From the NCBI GenBank assembly GCA_018654575.1, contig JABILI010000004.1, positions 1 to 64,000 on the forward strand: DNA of 64,000 nt. The letters are read 5' to 3'. Source of the DNA: Porticoccaceae bacterium. GTDB taxonomy: Bacteria; Pseudomonadota; Gammaproteobacteria; Pseudomonadales; Porticoccaceae. The notes under the pieces were generated by a model, which was not told the origin of the DNA, did not search any database, and worked only from the letters and a program-made list of their open reading frames with translations. Both the position numbers and the translations under genes were made by a program. Shown here in pieces: positions 1 to 9,148 of the stretch (the first letter of the stretch is position 1; each line of letters starts with the position of its first letter).

Positions 1-1
1 A

Positions 2-403
2 GTCGGTTTAGTTGAACAATTTCGGGTCGGGGCGCTAGATGATAATCAGGGTCCCTGGCAATATGAAGTAGTGGCTGGAATGGTGGAGTCCGGCGAAATG
101 CCAATCGATGTGGCCCATCGAGAGTTGCAGGAGGAAGCTGGGCTGGCAGTGGAAAAGCTACTTCTGATATGCGACTATTTGGTTAGCGCCGGTGGCACTG
201 ATGAAAAAATGCATATGTTTTGTGGCTTGGTCGATTTACGAGACAAGCAGGGTGTTTTTGGTTTGGAGAGCGAGAATGAAGATATATTGTTGCATGTGTG
301 GCCCTATCATGAGGCTCAGCAGGCATTAATTGATGGGGTGCTCAACAGTGCCGCGGTAACGATTGGCTTACTATGGCTTCAGCAACACCATAAAAATTTG
401 TGA
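2..403 (+). CDS. nudF: ADP-ribose pyrophosphatase NudF, 5' end missing
   Basis: Nudix hydrolase that would split ADP-ribose to AMP and ribose 5-phosphate in the cytoplasm. The frame is open from base 2, so the gene enters from outside the window. A complete Nudix box (G-x5-E-x7-REL-x-EE-x-GL) runs from the GMVESGE stretch to EEAGL, preceded by an EQFRVGA strand typical of NudF. An internal ATG at 71 is not the start, because family-like sequence continues upstream of it. It heads the nudF-yqiB-cpdA-yqiA-parE-parC order known from Pseudomonas and E. coli relatives, which supports NudF over other Nudix enzymes. The last 40 or so residues are poorly conserved. Confidence 0.88.
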   Translation, partial: VGLVEQFRVGALDDNQGPWQYEVVAGMVESGEMPIDVAHRELQEEAGLAVEKLLLICDYLVSAGGTDEKMHMFCGLVDLRDKQGVFGLESENEDILLHVWPYHEAQQALIDGVLNSAAVTIGLLWLQQHHKNL

Positions 404-478
404 AAGAGTCAGCAGATTTAATAGTAAAATGAAGTTAATGTTTACGATGATAACAAAATAGGATCAAGGGAAAAAGAA

Positions 479-919
479 GTGGCTTTTTTTGAAAATCGAA
501 GACGATATCTTGATTTGACGGGATTGCATGATGAATGCGAACGTAATTATCGACGTCTGCAGAAAACGGCCATTGATTCAAGACAGCTGGGTTCAAAGGT
601 GCTACTTCACTATCAGGAGCGGCCAGCATCTGGTTTATCTATTGAGGTGATTGAGGTAGCCAAGTACACCAGCACCTTGAATATTGTTACTGAACAGGTG
701 GGGCCGTATTGGATGCCTAAAATTGAGGTAAAGGTGCGCTCATACCGAGACGCAAAAATGGCTGAGGTCATTGAATGGTGCTCAGATCGAACGATTCCAT
801 GGGCTTTAACTGAGGCAGTTGGTCGGCAGGCTACAGATGAAAAGTGGCAGTGGAATATCTTTCTGGGTGAGGTGCTGGCTTACGGTTTGCACCATGGAAT
901 TATGGTTTCGGAAGCCTAA
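479..919 (+). CDS. yqiB: DUF1249 protein, YqiB family
   Basis: Small soluble protein of 146 residues with no known biochemical role. Its length, the YLDLTGLHDECERNY N-terminus and the conserved FLGEVLAYGLHHG C-terminus match the DUF1249/YqiB family. The start is a GTG at 479 with a purine-rich AAGGG eight bases upstream; no better ATG exists in frame. It sits between nudF and cpdA, its usual place in gammaproteobacteria, and its stop is two bases before the cpdA start, so the two are probably translated from one message. Function remains unknown. Confidence 0.82.
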   Translation: MAFFENRRRYLDLTGLHDECERNYRRLQKTAIDSRQLGSKVLLHYQERPASGLSIEVIEVAKYTSTLNIVTEQVGPYWMPKIEVKVRSYRDAKMAEVIEWCSDRTIPWALTEAVGRQATDEKWQWNIFLGEVLAYGLHHGIMVSEA

Positions 920-921
920 TA

Positions 922-1710
922 ATGATGGATAGCATCCAAATAACCCAGATTAGCGATCTTCACCTAGGATCAAGCAAAGACGCGACATTGGCGGGCGTAA
1001 ATACTCTAGATAGCTTTAAAGCGGTTCTTAACGCCCTTGATGACCAGGGGCGTGGGGATGATCTACTACTACTGTCGGGAGATCTATCTGGAGAGTCGAG
1101 TGCCGAGGCTTATGTTCTCCTCAATAAATTATTACTAGAAAAGGGCAAACAGGTAATCTGGTTGCCTGGTAATCATGACGATTCTGAATTAATGCAAAAG
1201 GGTTTAATTAATTTCCCTCCCAGCGCTGTCGTCGAGATGGGTGAATGGGGAATCTTAATCGTAGATAGCTCGCAATCGGGGACACCCATTGGCCATATTT
1301 CTGAAGCCCAACTACAGCATGTAAAGATAGGTTTGGAGCAGCTCGCCGGGAAGGCGGTTTTAATCGCTATGCACCACAGCCCTATTGAGGTTGGCAGCCG
1401 CTGGCTGGATACACAAAAAATCCAAAATGCTGATGCTCTGTATGATCTTCTCATACAGCACGGTAACGTGAAGGCGGTAATTACAGGCCATGTGCATCAG
1501 CATTTTGATGGGTTATGGGGTGAGCTAATACTTCATACGACACCATCTAGTTGCATTCAATTTAGACAGAATAGTGATGATTTTGCTCTGTCAGACCAAC
1601 CTCCCGGTTATCGTTGGCTGAACTTAAAGGCTAGTGGCGTAATAGAAACAGGCGTCGAATTTATTGCCGGTTTCGATCAAAGCCCCGATATCCAAAATAC
1701 CGGATACTAA
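922..1710 (+). CDS. cpdA: 3',5'-cyclic AMP phosphodiesterase CpdA
   Basis: Class III cyclic nucleotide phosphodiesterase of the calcineurin-like metallophosphoesterase fold, hydrolysing cAMP to AMP. The binuclear metal-site motifs appear in order: ISDLHLG near the N-terminus, LSGDLS, GNHDD, MHHSP and ITGHVHQH. Length (262 residues) fits CpdA. Two adjacent ATG codons at 922 and 925 could both start it; the first nearly abuts the yqiB stop. The neighbours nudF, yqiB, yqiA and parE are the conserved CpdA context, which favours this over other phosphoesterases of the fold. Substrate is inferred from family and synteny. Confidence 0.87.
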   Translation: MMDSIQITQISDLHLGSSKDATLAGVNTLDSFKAVLNALDDQGRGDDLLLLSGDLSGESSAEAYVLLNKLLLEKGKQVIWLPGNHDDSELMQKGLINFPPSAVVEMGEWGILIVDSSQSGTPIGHISEAQLQHVKIGLEQLAGKAVLIAMHHSPIEVGSRWLDTQKIQNADALYDLLIQHGNVKAVITGHVHQHFDGLWGELILHTTPSSCIQFRQNSDDFALSDQPPGYRWLNLKASGVIETGVEFIAGFDQSPDIQNTGY

Positions 1711-1720
1711 CGCAAAAACA

Positions 1721-1751
1721 TTCAACGACTCTTCTGATCTTTGGCTATAAT
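1721..1751 (+). promoter_or_regulatory. candidate sigma-70 promoter for yqiA-parE
   Basis: A perfect TATAAT lies at 1746-1751 in the 68-base gap between cpdA and yqiA. The -35 is poor: TTCAAC at 1721 would be at a 19-base spacing. It could give yqiA-parE-parC their own transcript. This is a motif reading only. Confidence 0.35.
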
Positions 1752-1778
1752 AGAGCTTGATTTTAAGAGTAGCACCCT

Positions 1779-2366
1779 ATGTCAACACTGCTCTATTTGC
1801 ACGGGTTTAACAGCTCCCCTCAATCGAAAAAAGCTATTCAGACACAACAGTGGCTAGCGCTCAATACCCCTAACATAAAATTTCTTTGCCCAGCATTACC
1901 ACCCTTTGGCAATGCCGCGTTAAAAATGCTGCAATCAATAGTAGAAGATCATTTGCATGAACCACTCTTTGTTGTCGGTAGCTCTATGGGTGGTTTTTTT
2001 GCTACCTGCTTGGTGGAGCAATACAACCTGCGAAGTGTGTTGATTAATCCAGCGGTTAGTCCAGCTCGCGGGCTAGATCATTGGTTGGGCGAAAATGCTA
2101 ATTATGTAACGGGCGAGAAGTGGGTATTCGAGAAAAAGCATATTGAAGAGTTTCGGCACCTAGACCCCAACCAGATAAACCATTTGGCTAACTATTTGGT
2201 CTTGTTACAAACAGGCGATGAAGTACTTGATTGCCGAGACGCTCAGGCTCGTTATACTGGAGCAAAAATAATTGTCGAACAGGGTGGCGACCACAGCTTT
2301 ATAGATTATGATCAGCATCTGGCAGCGATTCATCAGTTCCTGATTTTAGATTCAACCATAAACTAA
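1779..2366 (+). CDS. yqiA: YqiA-type alpha/beta-hydrolase (esterase)
   Basis: Small alpha/beta-hydrolase of 195 residues. The N-terminal LLYLHGFNSSPQSKK and the nucleophile elbow GSSMGGFFA (Ser in G-x-S-x-G) match the YqiA/YcfP family, for which weak acyl-CoA or palmitoyl-ester hydrolysis has been reported. An aspartate in LLQTGDEVLD and a histidine in GGDHSF near the C-terminus would complete the triad. It lies 13 bases before parE, the same arrangement as in E. coli. The physiological substrate is not known. Confidence 0.85.
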   Translation: MSTLLYLHGFNSSPQSKKAIQTQQWLALNTPNIKFLCPALPPFGNAALKMLQSIVEDHLHEPLFVVGSSMGGFFATCLVEQYNLRSVLINPAVSPARGLDHWLGENANYVTGEKWVFEKKHIEEFRHLDPNQINHLANYLVLLQTGDEVLDCRDAQARYTGAKIIVEQGGDHSFIDYDQHLAAIHQFLILDSTIN

Positions 2367-2379
2367 CCATAAGAGTGTC

Positions 2380-4272
2380 ATGAGCAATTATAACGCAAAA
2401 GATATCGAGGTTCTTACCGGCCTAGACCCTGTCCGCAAACGTCCGGGCATGTATACCGACACCACCCGACCAAACCACCTAGCTCAAGAGGTTGTCGACA
2501 ACAGCGTCGACGAGGCACTGGCTGGTCATGCCAGTCGAGTGGAGGTCACCCTGCATAAAGATGGTTCATTGTCGGTCTGCGACGATGGTAGGGGTATGCC
2601 AGTGGACATCCATCCAGAGCAGGGGTTCCCAGGAGTTGAAGTGATACTCTCAACCCTGCATGCCGGGGCTAAATTTTCCAATGATAACTATCAGTTTTCA
2701 GGTGGACTTCATGGCGTAGGCGTATCGGTTGTCAACGCTTTGTCCAATACCTTAGAGGTCACGGTAAAGCGGGACGGCAAGGTACATCAAATGATGTTTG
2801 CCAACGGTGAAAAAACCTCAGATCTAAAGGTTATTGACACCTGCGGGCAACGTAATACCGGCACTATTCTGCGATTTTGGCCAAACGCGGTTTACTTTGA
2901 TTCGATCAAATTTTCCGTCTCACGATTGCGTCATGTGCTGCGTGCTAAGGCAGTTCTATGTGGTGGATTGACTGTCAGTTTTCATGATGAAAATACTAAT
3001 GACAGCGAAGAGTGGTACTACGAAGATGGACTAAAAGATTATCTAGCTGGTGCTTTGCATGGATGGGAAGTACTGCCAGCGGAGCCTTTTATCGGAATCT
3101 TTGCTGCGGAAAATGAAGCTGTAGATTGGGCTGTTCAATGGTTGCCAGAGGGTGGTGAGTTAGTTCAAGAAAGTTACGTCAATCTAATTCCTACTCCTCA
3201 AGGCGGCACCCATGTAAATGGCATGCGTACTGGTTTGTTGGAAGCCATGCGTGAGTTTTGCGAGTTTAGAAACATACTGCCTAGGGGGATTAAGTTAACT
3301 CCTGATGATATTTGGGATCGATGTAGTTTTGTGCTCTCATCAAAGCTCGCCGACCCACAATTTTCTGGTCAGACCAAAGATCGACTATCTTCGCGAGAAG
3401 TCGCGGCCTTTGTTTCTGGTATCGTCAAAGATACCTTCAGTTTATGGTTAAACCAACACACTGAAGACGCCGAAAAATTGGCTGATTTGTGTATTTTTGC
3501 TGCGCAAAGCCGCATGCGAGCAAGCAAAAAGGTGGTGCGTAAGAAAATCACTCAAGGCCCTGCTCTTCCAGGAAAACTGGCTGATTGTTCCAGTGGCGAA
3601 CCTGAACGTTGTGAGATCTTTCTAGTAGAGGGAGACTCCGCTGGGGGCTCAGCCAAACAGGCTCGCAATCGAGAAAATCAGGCGATCATGCCATTGCGCG
3701 GTAAAATTCTAAATACCTGGGAAGTCGATTCTCAAGAGATTTTAGGCTCTCAAGAAGTACATGATATTTCTGTCGCACTGGGGGTGGATCCGGCCGTAGA
3801 GGATTTAGATTCCTTGCGCTACCACAAAATTTGTATTTTGGCGGACGCTGACTCTGACGGTTTGCACATTGCCACCCTTCTATGCGCCCTTTTCGTTCGG
3901 CATTTTCGACCCTTAGTCAGTCAAGGGCATATTTATGTGGCGATGCCGCCTCTGTTTAGAATCGACGTCGGTAGAGATGTTTACTATGCATTGGACGAGG
4001 CTGAAAAGCAGGGCATTTTGGATCGCATTCAAGCTGAAAAGAAGCGCGGTAAAGTCAATGTGCAGCGTTTTAAAGGTTTGGGTGAGATGAACCCGCTGCA
4101 ATTACGTGAAACAACCATGGACCCAGATACTCGACGATTAGTACAGCTAACGTTAGAGCACGGCGATGATACGAATAGTGTTATGGATATGTTGCTGTCG
4201 AAGAAACGTGCGCCAGATCGACGTAGCTGGTTGGAAAGCAAAGGTAATTTGGCCGATGCTAGCAAACTTTAG
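2380..4272 (+). CDS. parE: DNA topoisomerase IV subunit B
   Basis: ATPase subunit of topoisomerase IV, which unlinks replicated chromosomes together with ParC. The GHKL ATPase motifs are present: DNSVDEALAGH, DDGRGMPVD and GGLHGVGVSVVNALS. The TOPRIM domain has EGDSAGGSAKQ, PLRGKILN and the metal aspartates in DADSDG. The 630-residue length equals that of E. coli ParE (GyrB would be about 800), and the following gene is parC. An AAGAG lies upstream of the ATG. No truncation or frame problem is visible. Confidence 0.97.
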   Translation: MSNYNAKDIEVLTGLDPVRKRPGMYTDTTRPNHLAQEVVDNSVDEALAGHASRVEVTLHKDGSLSVCDDGRGMPVDIHPEQGFPGVEVILSTLHAGAKFSNDNYQFSGGLHGVGVSVVNALSNTLEVTVKRDGKVHQMMFANGEKTSDLKVIDTCGQRNTGTILRFWPNAVYFDSIKFSVSRLRHVLRAKAVLCGGLTVSFHDENTNDSEEWYYEDGLKDYLAGALHGWEVLPAEPFIGIFAAENEAVDWAVQWLPEGGELVQESYVNLIPTPQGGTHVNGMRTGLLEAMREFCEFRNILPRGIKLTPDDIWDRCSFVLSSKLADPQFSGQTKDRLSSREVAAFVSGIVKDTFSLWLNQHTEDAEKLADLCIFAAQSRMRASKKVVRKKITQGPALPGKLADCSSGEPERCEIFLVEGDSAGGSAKQARNRENQAIMPLRGKILNTWEVDSQEILGSQEVHDISVALGVDPAVEDLDSLRYHKICILADADSDGLHIATLLCALFVRHFRPLVSQGHIYVAMPPLFRIDVGRDVYYALDEAEKQGILDRIQAEKKRGKVNVQRFKGLGEMNPLQLRETTMDPDTRRLVQLTLEHGDDTNSVMDMLLSKKRAPDRRSWLESKGNLADASKL

Positions 4273-4296
4273 AGTGTTTACAACACAGGAAAACCG

Positions 4297-6552
4297 ATGA
4301 GCGATATCGTAACCTTTAATGATCAGGGTTTTGAAAGCAGACCCGTGAGCGTTTATGCCGAGCAAGCATATTTAGATTATTCAATGTACGTGATTCTTGA
4401 TCGCGCACTGCCGCATATTGGCGATGGATTGAAACCCGTGCAGCGCAGAATTGTGTATGCCATGAGTGAGCTTGGCCTAAAAGCCAGTGCGAAGTACAAA
4501 AAGTCAGCGCGTACCGTGGGCGATGTGATTGGTAAGTTTCACCCACATGGTGACAGTGCTGCCTATGAGGCTATGGTTTTAATGGCTCAGCCTTTTTCAT
4601 ACCGCTATCCTCTAGTTGATGGACAGGGTAACTGGGGTTCAGCAGATGATCCCAAGTCCTTTGCCGCGATGCGTTACACCGAATCGAAACTATCTCCTTA
4701 TGCTGATGTTCTGCTGTCTGAATTAGGTCAGGGTACTGCGACTTGGCGGCCTAATTTTGACGCCACGATGGATGAGCCTGAAATTCTGCCAGCCCGTGTT
4801 CCCAATGTGCTGCTCAACGGGACCACTGGTATTGCAGTAGGTATGGCGACCGATATACCGCCTCACAATCTCAATGAGGTGGTTAACGCCTGTCTGCATT
4901 TATTAGATAACCCGAAGGCGACGATTCCTGAGTTGATGGATTACATCAAGGCGCCGGACTTTCCCACTGACGGCGAAATTATTACCTCACAAGCAGACAT
5001 TTTAAACACCTACGAGACTGGGCGTGGCTCAGTAAAGATGCGTGGGATTTGGCATAAAGAAGATGGCGACATAATTGTCACCGCCCTGCCATTTCAGGCG
5101 TCGGGCTCAAAAATTCTTGAACAGATTGCCGCGCAAATGCGCAATAAAAAGCTGCCCATGGTGGAAGACTTACGCGATGAGTCAGATCATGAGAATCCAA
5201 CACGCTTGGTCATTACGCCACGCTCTAATCGCGTCGATATAGATGCCCTAATGGACCATCTCTTTGCTACTACCGACTTAGAGCGTAGCTACCGGATTAA
5301 TCTCAACATTATCGGCATTGATGGCAAGCCGTCGGTAATGAATTTACGTCAAATCCTCAAAGAATGGTTACGCTTTCGTATCGACGTGACGCGCCGACGC
5401 CTTGAGTATCGACTGCAAAAAGTTGATAAGCGATTACACCTCTTGGACGGCTTGTTAATCGCCTTTTTGAATATTGACGAGGTGATTAATATCATCCGCA
5501 CTGAAGACGAACCCAAGCCGGCTTTGATCGCTCGATTTGGTTTGTCAGATATTCAAACTGAGTATATTTTAGATACCAAATTACGCCAGTTGGCGCGGCT
5601 CGAAGAGGTTAAAATACGCGGCGAACAAGATGAATTGGCCACCGAAAAAGCGGAACTCGAATTGCTGTTAGGTTCCGACATTCGCTTGAAAACCTTAGTA
5701 AAAAATGAGCTGAAAAGTACCGCCGAGGAGTACGGTGATGCACGTCGATCGCCACTCAAAGAACGCGGTGAAGCCCAGGCATTTAATGAAAAAGATCTTT
5801 TGGTGGCTGAGCCCATTACGGTCGTTTTATCTGACAAAGGCTGGGTTAGAGCGGCTAAAGGTCATGAGATTGACCCAACCACTCTCAGTTATAAATCAGG
5901 TGATAAGTTCCTTTCATCAGCGCTTGGGCGCAGCAACCAGAATATCTTCTTGCAAGATTCTACAGGCCGCTACTACTCATTAGCTGGCCACACACTGCCT
6001 TCCGCTCGAGGTCAGGGCGAACCTGCCACTGGTCGGTTGAACCTACCGTCAGGTGCGCTATTCACCGACCTAATTATGGGTGCAGATGACCAAAAGGTGC
6101 TAATGGGTACCGACGCTGGGTATGGTTTTATTACCAAAGTGGGCGACCTATTTACTAAGAATAAAGCCGGTAAGGCAGTCGTTAGCATTCCCAAGGGCGG
6201 TCGAATTTTACAGCCCAAAATGGTAAATCCACAGGACTCTCATATTGCTGCGGTGAGTAATGAAGGGCGCATGTTGGTCTTTCCCATAGGCGACATTCCC
6301 GAATTAAGCCGTGGTAAAGGCAACAAAATTATTAACATTCCCGGCTCAAGGTTACAAAGCCGCGAAGAGTTTGTGGTTGATTATGCGGTGGTCAGTGAAA
6401 ATGACTCATTGGTTGTTCACTCCGGTAAACGCTATCTAGTGATGAAGCCCAAGGACTTAGAGCACTACCGTGGTGAACGCGGAAGACGCGGGCATAAGCT
6501 GCCGAGAGGGTTCCAGAAAGTTGACCGCTTGGATGTCGATGCGGGCAAATAA
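4297..6552 (+). CDS. parC: DNA topoisomerase IV subunit A
   Basis: Breakage-reunion subunit of topoisomerase IV, 751 residues, with a GyrA-type N-terminal domain and a beta-pinwheel C-terminal domain. The catalytic tyrosine is Tyr127 in AAMRYTES. The quinolone-determining region reads [12 protein letters not shown], with Ser87 and Glu91 at the positions of E. coli Ser80 and Glu84. The resistance-associated changes known at those two sites are therefore absent. The start has AGGA nine bases upstream, and the gap to parE is 24 bases, so both are probably co-transcribed. The stop codon lies inside a GC-rich hairpin. Confidence 0.97.
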   Translation: MSDIVTFNDQGFESRPVSVYAEQAYLDYSMYVILDRALPHIGDGLKPVQRRIVYAMSELGLKASAKYKKSARTVGDVIGKFHPHGDSAAYEAMVLMAQPFSYRYPLVDGQGNWGSADDPKSFAAMRYTESKLSPYADVLLSELGQGTATWRPNFDATMDEPEILPARVPNVLLNGTTGIAVGMATDIPPHNLNEVVNACLHLLDNPKATIPELMDYIKAPDFPTDGEIITSQADILNTYETGRGSVKMRGIWHKEDGDIIVTALPFQASGSKILEQIAAQMRNKKLPMVEDLRDESDHENPTRLVITPRSNRVDIDALMDHLFATTDLERSYRINLNIIGIDGKPSVMNLRQILKEWLRFRIDVTRRRLEYRLQKVDKRLHLLDGLLIAFLNIDEVINIIRTEDEPKPALIARFGLSDIQTEYILDTKLRQLARLEEVKIRGEQDELATEKAELELLLGSDIRLKTLVKNELKSTAEEYGDARRSPLKERGEAQAFNEKDLLVAEPITVVLSDKGWVRAAKGHEIDPTTLSYKSGDKFLSSALGRSNQNIFLQDSTGRYYSLAGHTLPSARGQGEPATGRLNLPSGALFTDLIMGADDQKVLMGTDAGYGFITKVGDLFTKNKAGKAVVSIPKGGRILQPKMVNPQDSHIAAVSNEGRMLVFPIGDIPELSRGKGNKIINIPGSRLQSREEFVVDYAVVSENDSLVVHSGKRYLVMKPKDLEHYRGERGRRGHKLPRGFQKVDRLDVDAGK

Positions 6553-6561
6553 GCCCGCATC
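6538..6561 (+). terminator. hairpin at the parC stop
   Basis: A nine-base-pair stem (GATGCGGGC with GCCCGCATC) and six-base loop overlaps the parC stop codon. It sits where parC and the convergent protease gene meet. There is no long T-run after it (CCCTTTACG), so it may be a weak terminator or a message-end hairpin. Confidence 0.5.
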
Positions 6562-6578
6562 CCTTTACGCTGGGCGTT

Positions 6579-7916
6579 TCAGTCTATTATTGAGTTGCGG
6601 CCTAACAGGTGAAACCCCTTTAGTAAGTTGAGCGCTTCGTAGAGTTGATTGTCGCTAATGGCCGGAGATTGATTCTCGGCGTTGTCTGCTAGTGAATCAT
6701 TCTCTTTATTTACCTTTTCTTCAGCCTCTAAATGACCGTCAAGGTCGGCTTCTTTAACTCTATCAGGGGCCATATAGGGCCGGATTTCAGCGCGCTCGAT
6801 GACAATATCAGGAACGATTCCTTCTGCTTGGATAGAGCGCCCATTGGGTGTGTAATAACGAGCCGTAGTCAGTTTTACGGCTCGGCCATCGCCCAGAGGC
6901 ATGACTGTTTGTACAGAGCCCTTGCCGAAACTCTGGGTGCCAACAATGGCGGCGCGACGATTATCTTGTAGTGCACCAGCAACAATTTCTGACGCGGAGG
7001 CGCTGCCACCGTTGATCAACACTACTACAGGTAAGCCATTGAGTATATCGCCGGCTTGCGCTTCAAATCGATGGTTGGCGCTGGGTAGCCTTCCCTCGGT
7101 GTAAACCACAGTGCCGCTATCGAGAAGAGCATCGGCAATTTTAACGGAAGCTGGAACTAGGCCACCCGGATTATTTCTTAAATCTATCACTAAACCTTTT
7201 AGGCCTTGAGTCGCTGAGCCCTCCACAGACAGGCTTAAGGTCTTAAGTTTTTCAACTTCCTCAATAAAGTCCTCTCCAGAACTGGCTTGGAATTGGGCGA
7301 TGCGCACATAACCAAAACTCTGCTCTAGTAGACGACTGCGTACAGCACTTATTTGAATAACGTCACGAACAATATTAAAGGTCAAAGGACCCTCTTCACC
7401 TTCGCGATAGATGGTCAGCTTAATGCTAGTACCCTTTTCTCCGCGTAGTTTATCGATAGCTTTTTGTAGGCCGATACCTCGCACTGGCGAATCGTTCATT
7501 TCAACAATTAGATCGCCTGCTTCAATACCAGCCTTGGCGGCTGGCGTGTCATCAATAGGAGAAATAACCCTAATCATACCGTTGTCTGCACCGACTTCCA
7601 TGCCTAGGCCACCATATTCTCCGGTGGCGCTTTCCTGAAGGTCGCCATAATCATCTGCTTTTAGGTAGGTCGAATGGGGGTCTAGGCCAGTTACTAGGCC
7701 AGCAATGGCATTTTCTAGTAATTCTGTGTCAGAGACTTCTTCGACATAGCCTTGGCGAATTTGTTCGAAAACCTGAGTAAACAACCTTAATTCTTGCAAG
7801 GGTAGCCGTTCTTCGGCAGTCACTTTTTCGTTCAAGGCTGAATTTTGCTCTGGAGTTCCCCCATAGGCGGGCAGCAGTGTGGATAACAGTAATACAGCTG
7901 TATAAATTCTTAGCAT
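6579..7916 (-). CDS. ctpA: S41 carboxy-terminal processing protease (CtpA-like)
   Basis: Secreted or periplasmic serine protease of 445 residues. A short signal peptide (LRIYTAVLLLSTLLPAYG) is followed by a PDZ domain (about 95-185) and the S41 catalytic domain. The Ser/Lys dyad is Ser307 in GGSASASEI and Lys332 in FGKGSVQ, 25 residues apart as in the family. The C-terminal 60 residues are acidic and low-complexity. The gene follows gpmI and envC, as in Pseudomonas, where members of this family work with cell-wall hydrolase control. The exact substrate here is an inference. A 59-base gap separates it from envC. Confidence 0.9.
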   Translation of the reverse strand: MLRIYTAVLLLSTLLPAYGGTPEQNSALNEKVTAEERLPLQELRLFTQVFEQIRQGYVEEVSDTELLENAIAGLVTGLDPHSTYLKADDYGDLQESATGEYGGLGMEVGADNGMIRVISPIDDTPAAKAGIEAGDLIVEMNDSPVRGIGLQKAIDKLRGEKGTSIKLTIYREGEEGPLTFNIVRDVIQISAVRSRLLEQSFGYVRIAQFQASSGEDFIEEVEKLKTLSLSVEGSATQGLKGLVIDLRNNPGGLVPASVKIADALLDSGTVVYTEGRLPSANHRFEAQAGDILNGLPVVVLINGGSASASEIVAGALQDNRRAAIVGTQSFGKGSVQTVMPLGDGRAVKLTTARYYTPNGRSIQAEGIVPDIVIERAEIRPYMAPDRVKEADLDGHLEAEEKVNKENDSLADNAENQSPAISDNQLYEALNLLKGFHLLGRNSIID

Positions 7917-7975
7917 TGTTGAGTCCTTTGAGTATCGCTCAATTTAAATCGCAAGACTAAACCTTAGCCTCTCGT

Positions 7976-9148
7976 TTAGGATTTCGCCATCCATTTTTTT
8001 GGGTTGGCGGGTTTTCCTTGGCTGCGGATTTCGAAGTAAAGTGCCGATTTATCTAGTCCGCCTGTGTTACCGGCTCGCGCTACTACCTCGTTAGTTTGCA
8101 CCGAGTCACCGGTATCTTTCAATAGCTCTTGGTTGTGGCCATAGAGCGTCATATAACCATTGCCATGTTCTATGATCAAGAGCAGGCCAAACCCTCTCAA
8201 ATAGTTAGAGAAAACGACACGACCTTGGTGAACTGACTTTACCTCTGCACCGGCATTAGCGTTTATCAGCCATCCCTGCCATTTTATCGGGCCATTACGT
8301 GCGCTACCAAAGCGGTGAGCTACACGGCCGTTGAGTGGCCACCGAAGTTCTCCTTTACGCGACACAAACGATTGTGATTGGGAGGGTAACACTAAATCTT
8401 CTACCGCTTGTTGCACGGCGTTGAGCAGCAGCTCTAATTGCCCGCGTTGTTTTCGCAATCCACGGAGTCTTTTTTTATCATCAGCCATTGTTAGCTGCAT
8501 TTTATCTAAGGCCAAGGTTCTTTTCGTAACCTGAATGGCTAGATTTTCCTGCTGCAGAGAAAGAGACTTCTTTGATGCCACCAACTCTAGTTTGTTCTTA
8601 TTGATGTCCTCAATGACCTTGGTTAATGCTTTAACATCAGCCAGATACTCTTCAATTTTTTTACCCCGAGCGTCAAGAAAGTAATCGTAGTATTTAAACA
8701 TTCGAGAAATTGCTTTTGGATCTTCCTGATTGAGTAATAGTTTAATGGGTTCTTGGTCGCCCAGTTTATGTGCAGCCCTTATTTGTTCTGTGATAGCGCT
8801 ATTTTGTAGGGTGATTCGTCGCTCTATAGCAATCTTATTCTTTTCTTTTACAGCGATTTTATTTTCCGCCGCTCCGATTTTTTGACGTATCAAACGCATG
8901 CTGGTTGTAATTTTACTGGCTTCAATTTCGACCTGAACGAGCTCAGTTTCTATCTCACTTTGTTGTCCACTGTTAGTTGCGAGGGTTTTTTCAAGGGTTG
9001 CTATAGTTTGTTTGAGACGGCTTAACTCAACTTGTGTGCTGTCCTCGGCAATAGCTATTGAATTAAGAAGTAGCGCGATAAAAATACCGACAACACGCCT
9101 ATGCAGACGGGCCATTGCGGCTGACTCCAATGGCAGCATAGCGTCCAC
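7976..9148 (-). CDS. envC: EnvC-like murein hydrolase activator
   Basis: Periplasmic coiled-coil protein with a C-terminal LytM (M23) domain. Known members activate amidases at the division site. Residues 40-260 are long heptad-rich helices; the LytM domain starts near 275. The first metal ligands of active M23 peptidases are missing (WQGWLINA where H-x3-D is expected), so it should be catalytically dead, like E. coli EnvC. The longest frame starts at a GTG overlapping the gpmI stop (TAGTG). A later ATG giving MARLHRRVVGIFIALLL as the signal peptide is also plausible, so the true start is uncertain. Confidence 0.87.
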   Translation of the reverse strand: MDAMLPLESAAMARLHRRVVGIFIALLLNSIAIAEDSTQVELSRLKQTIATLEKTLATNSGQQSEIETELVQVEIEASKITTSMRLIRQKIGAAENKIAVKEKNKIAIERRITLQNSAITEQIRAAHKLGDQEPIKLLLNQEDPKAISRMFKYYDYFLDARGKKIEEYLADVKALTKVIEDINKNKLELVASKKSLSLQQENLAIQVTKRTLALDKMQLTMADDKKRLRGLRKQRGQLELLLNAVQQAVEDLVLPSQSQSFVSRKGELRWPLNGRVAHRFGSARNGPIKWQGWLINANAGAEVKSVHQGRVVFSNYLRGFGLLLIIEHGNGYMTLYGHNQELLKDTGDSVQTNEVVARAGNTGGLDKSALYFEIRSQGKPANPKKWMAKS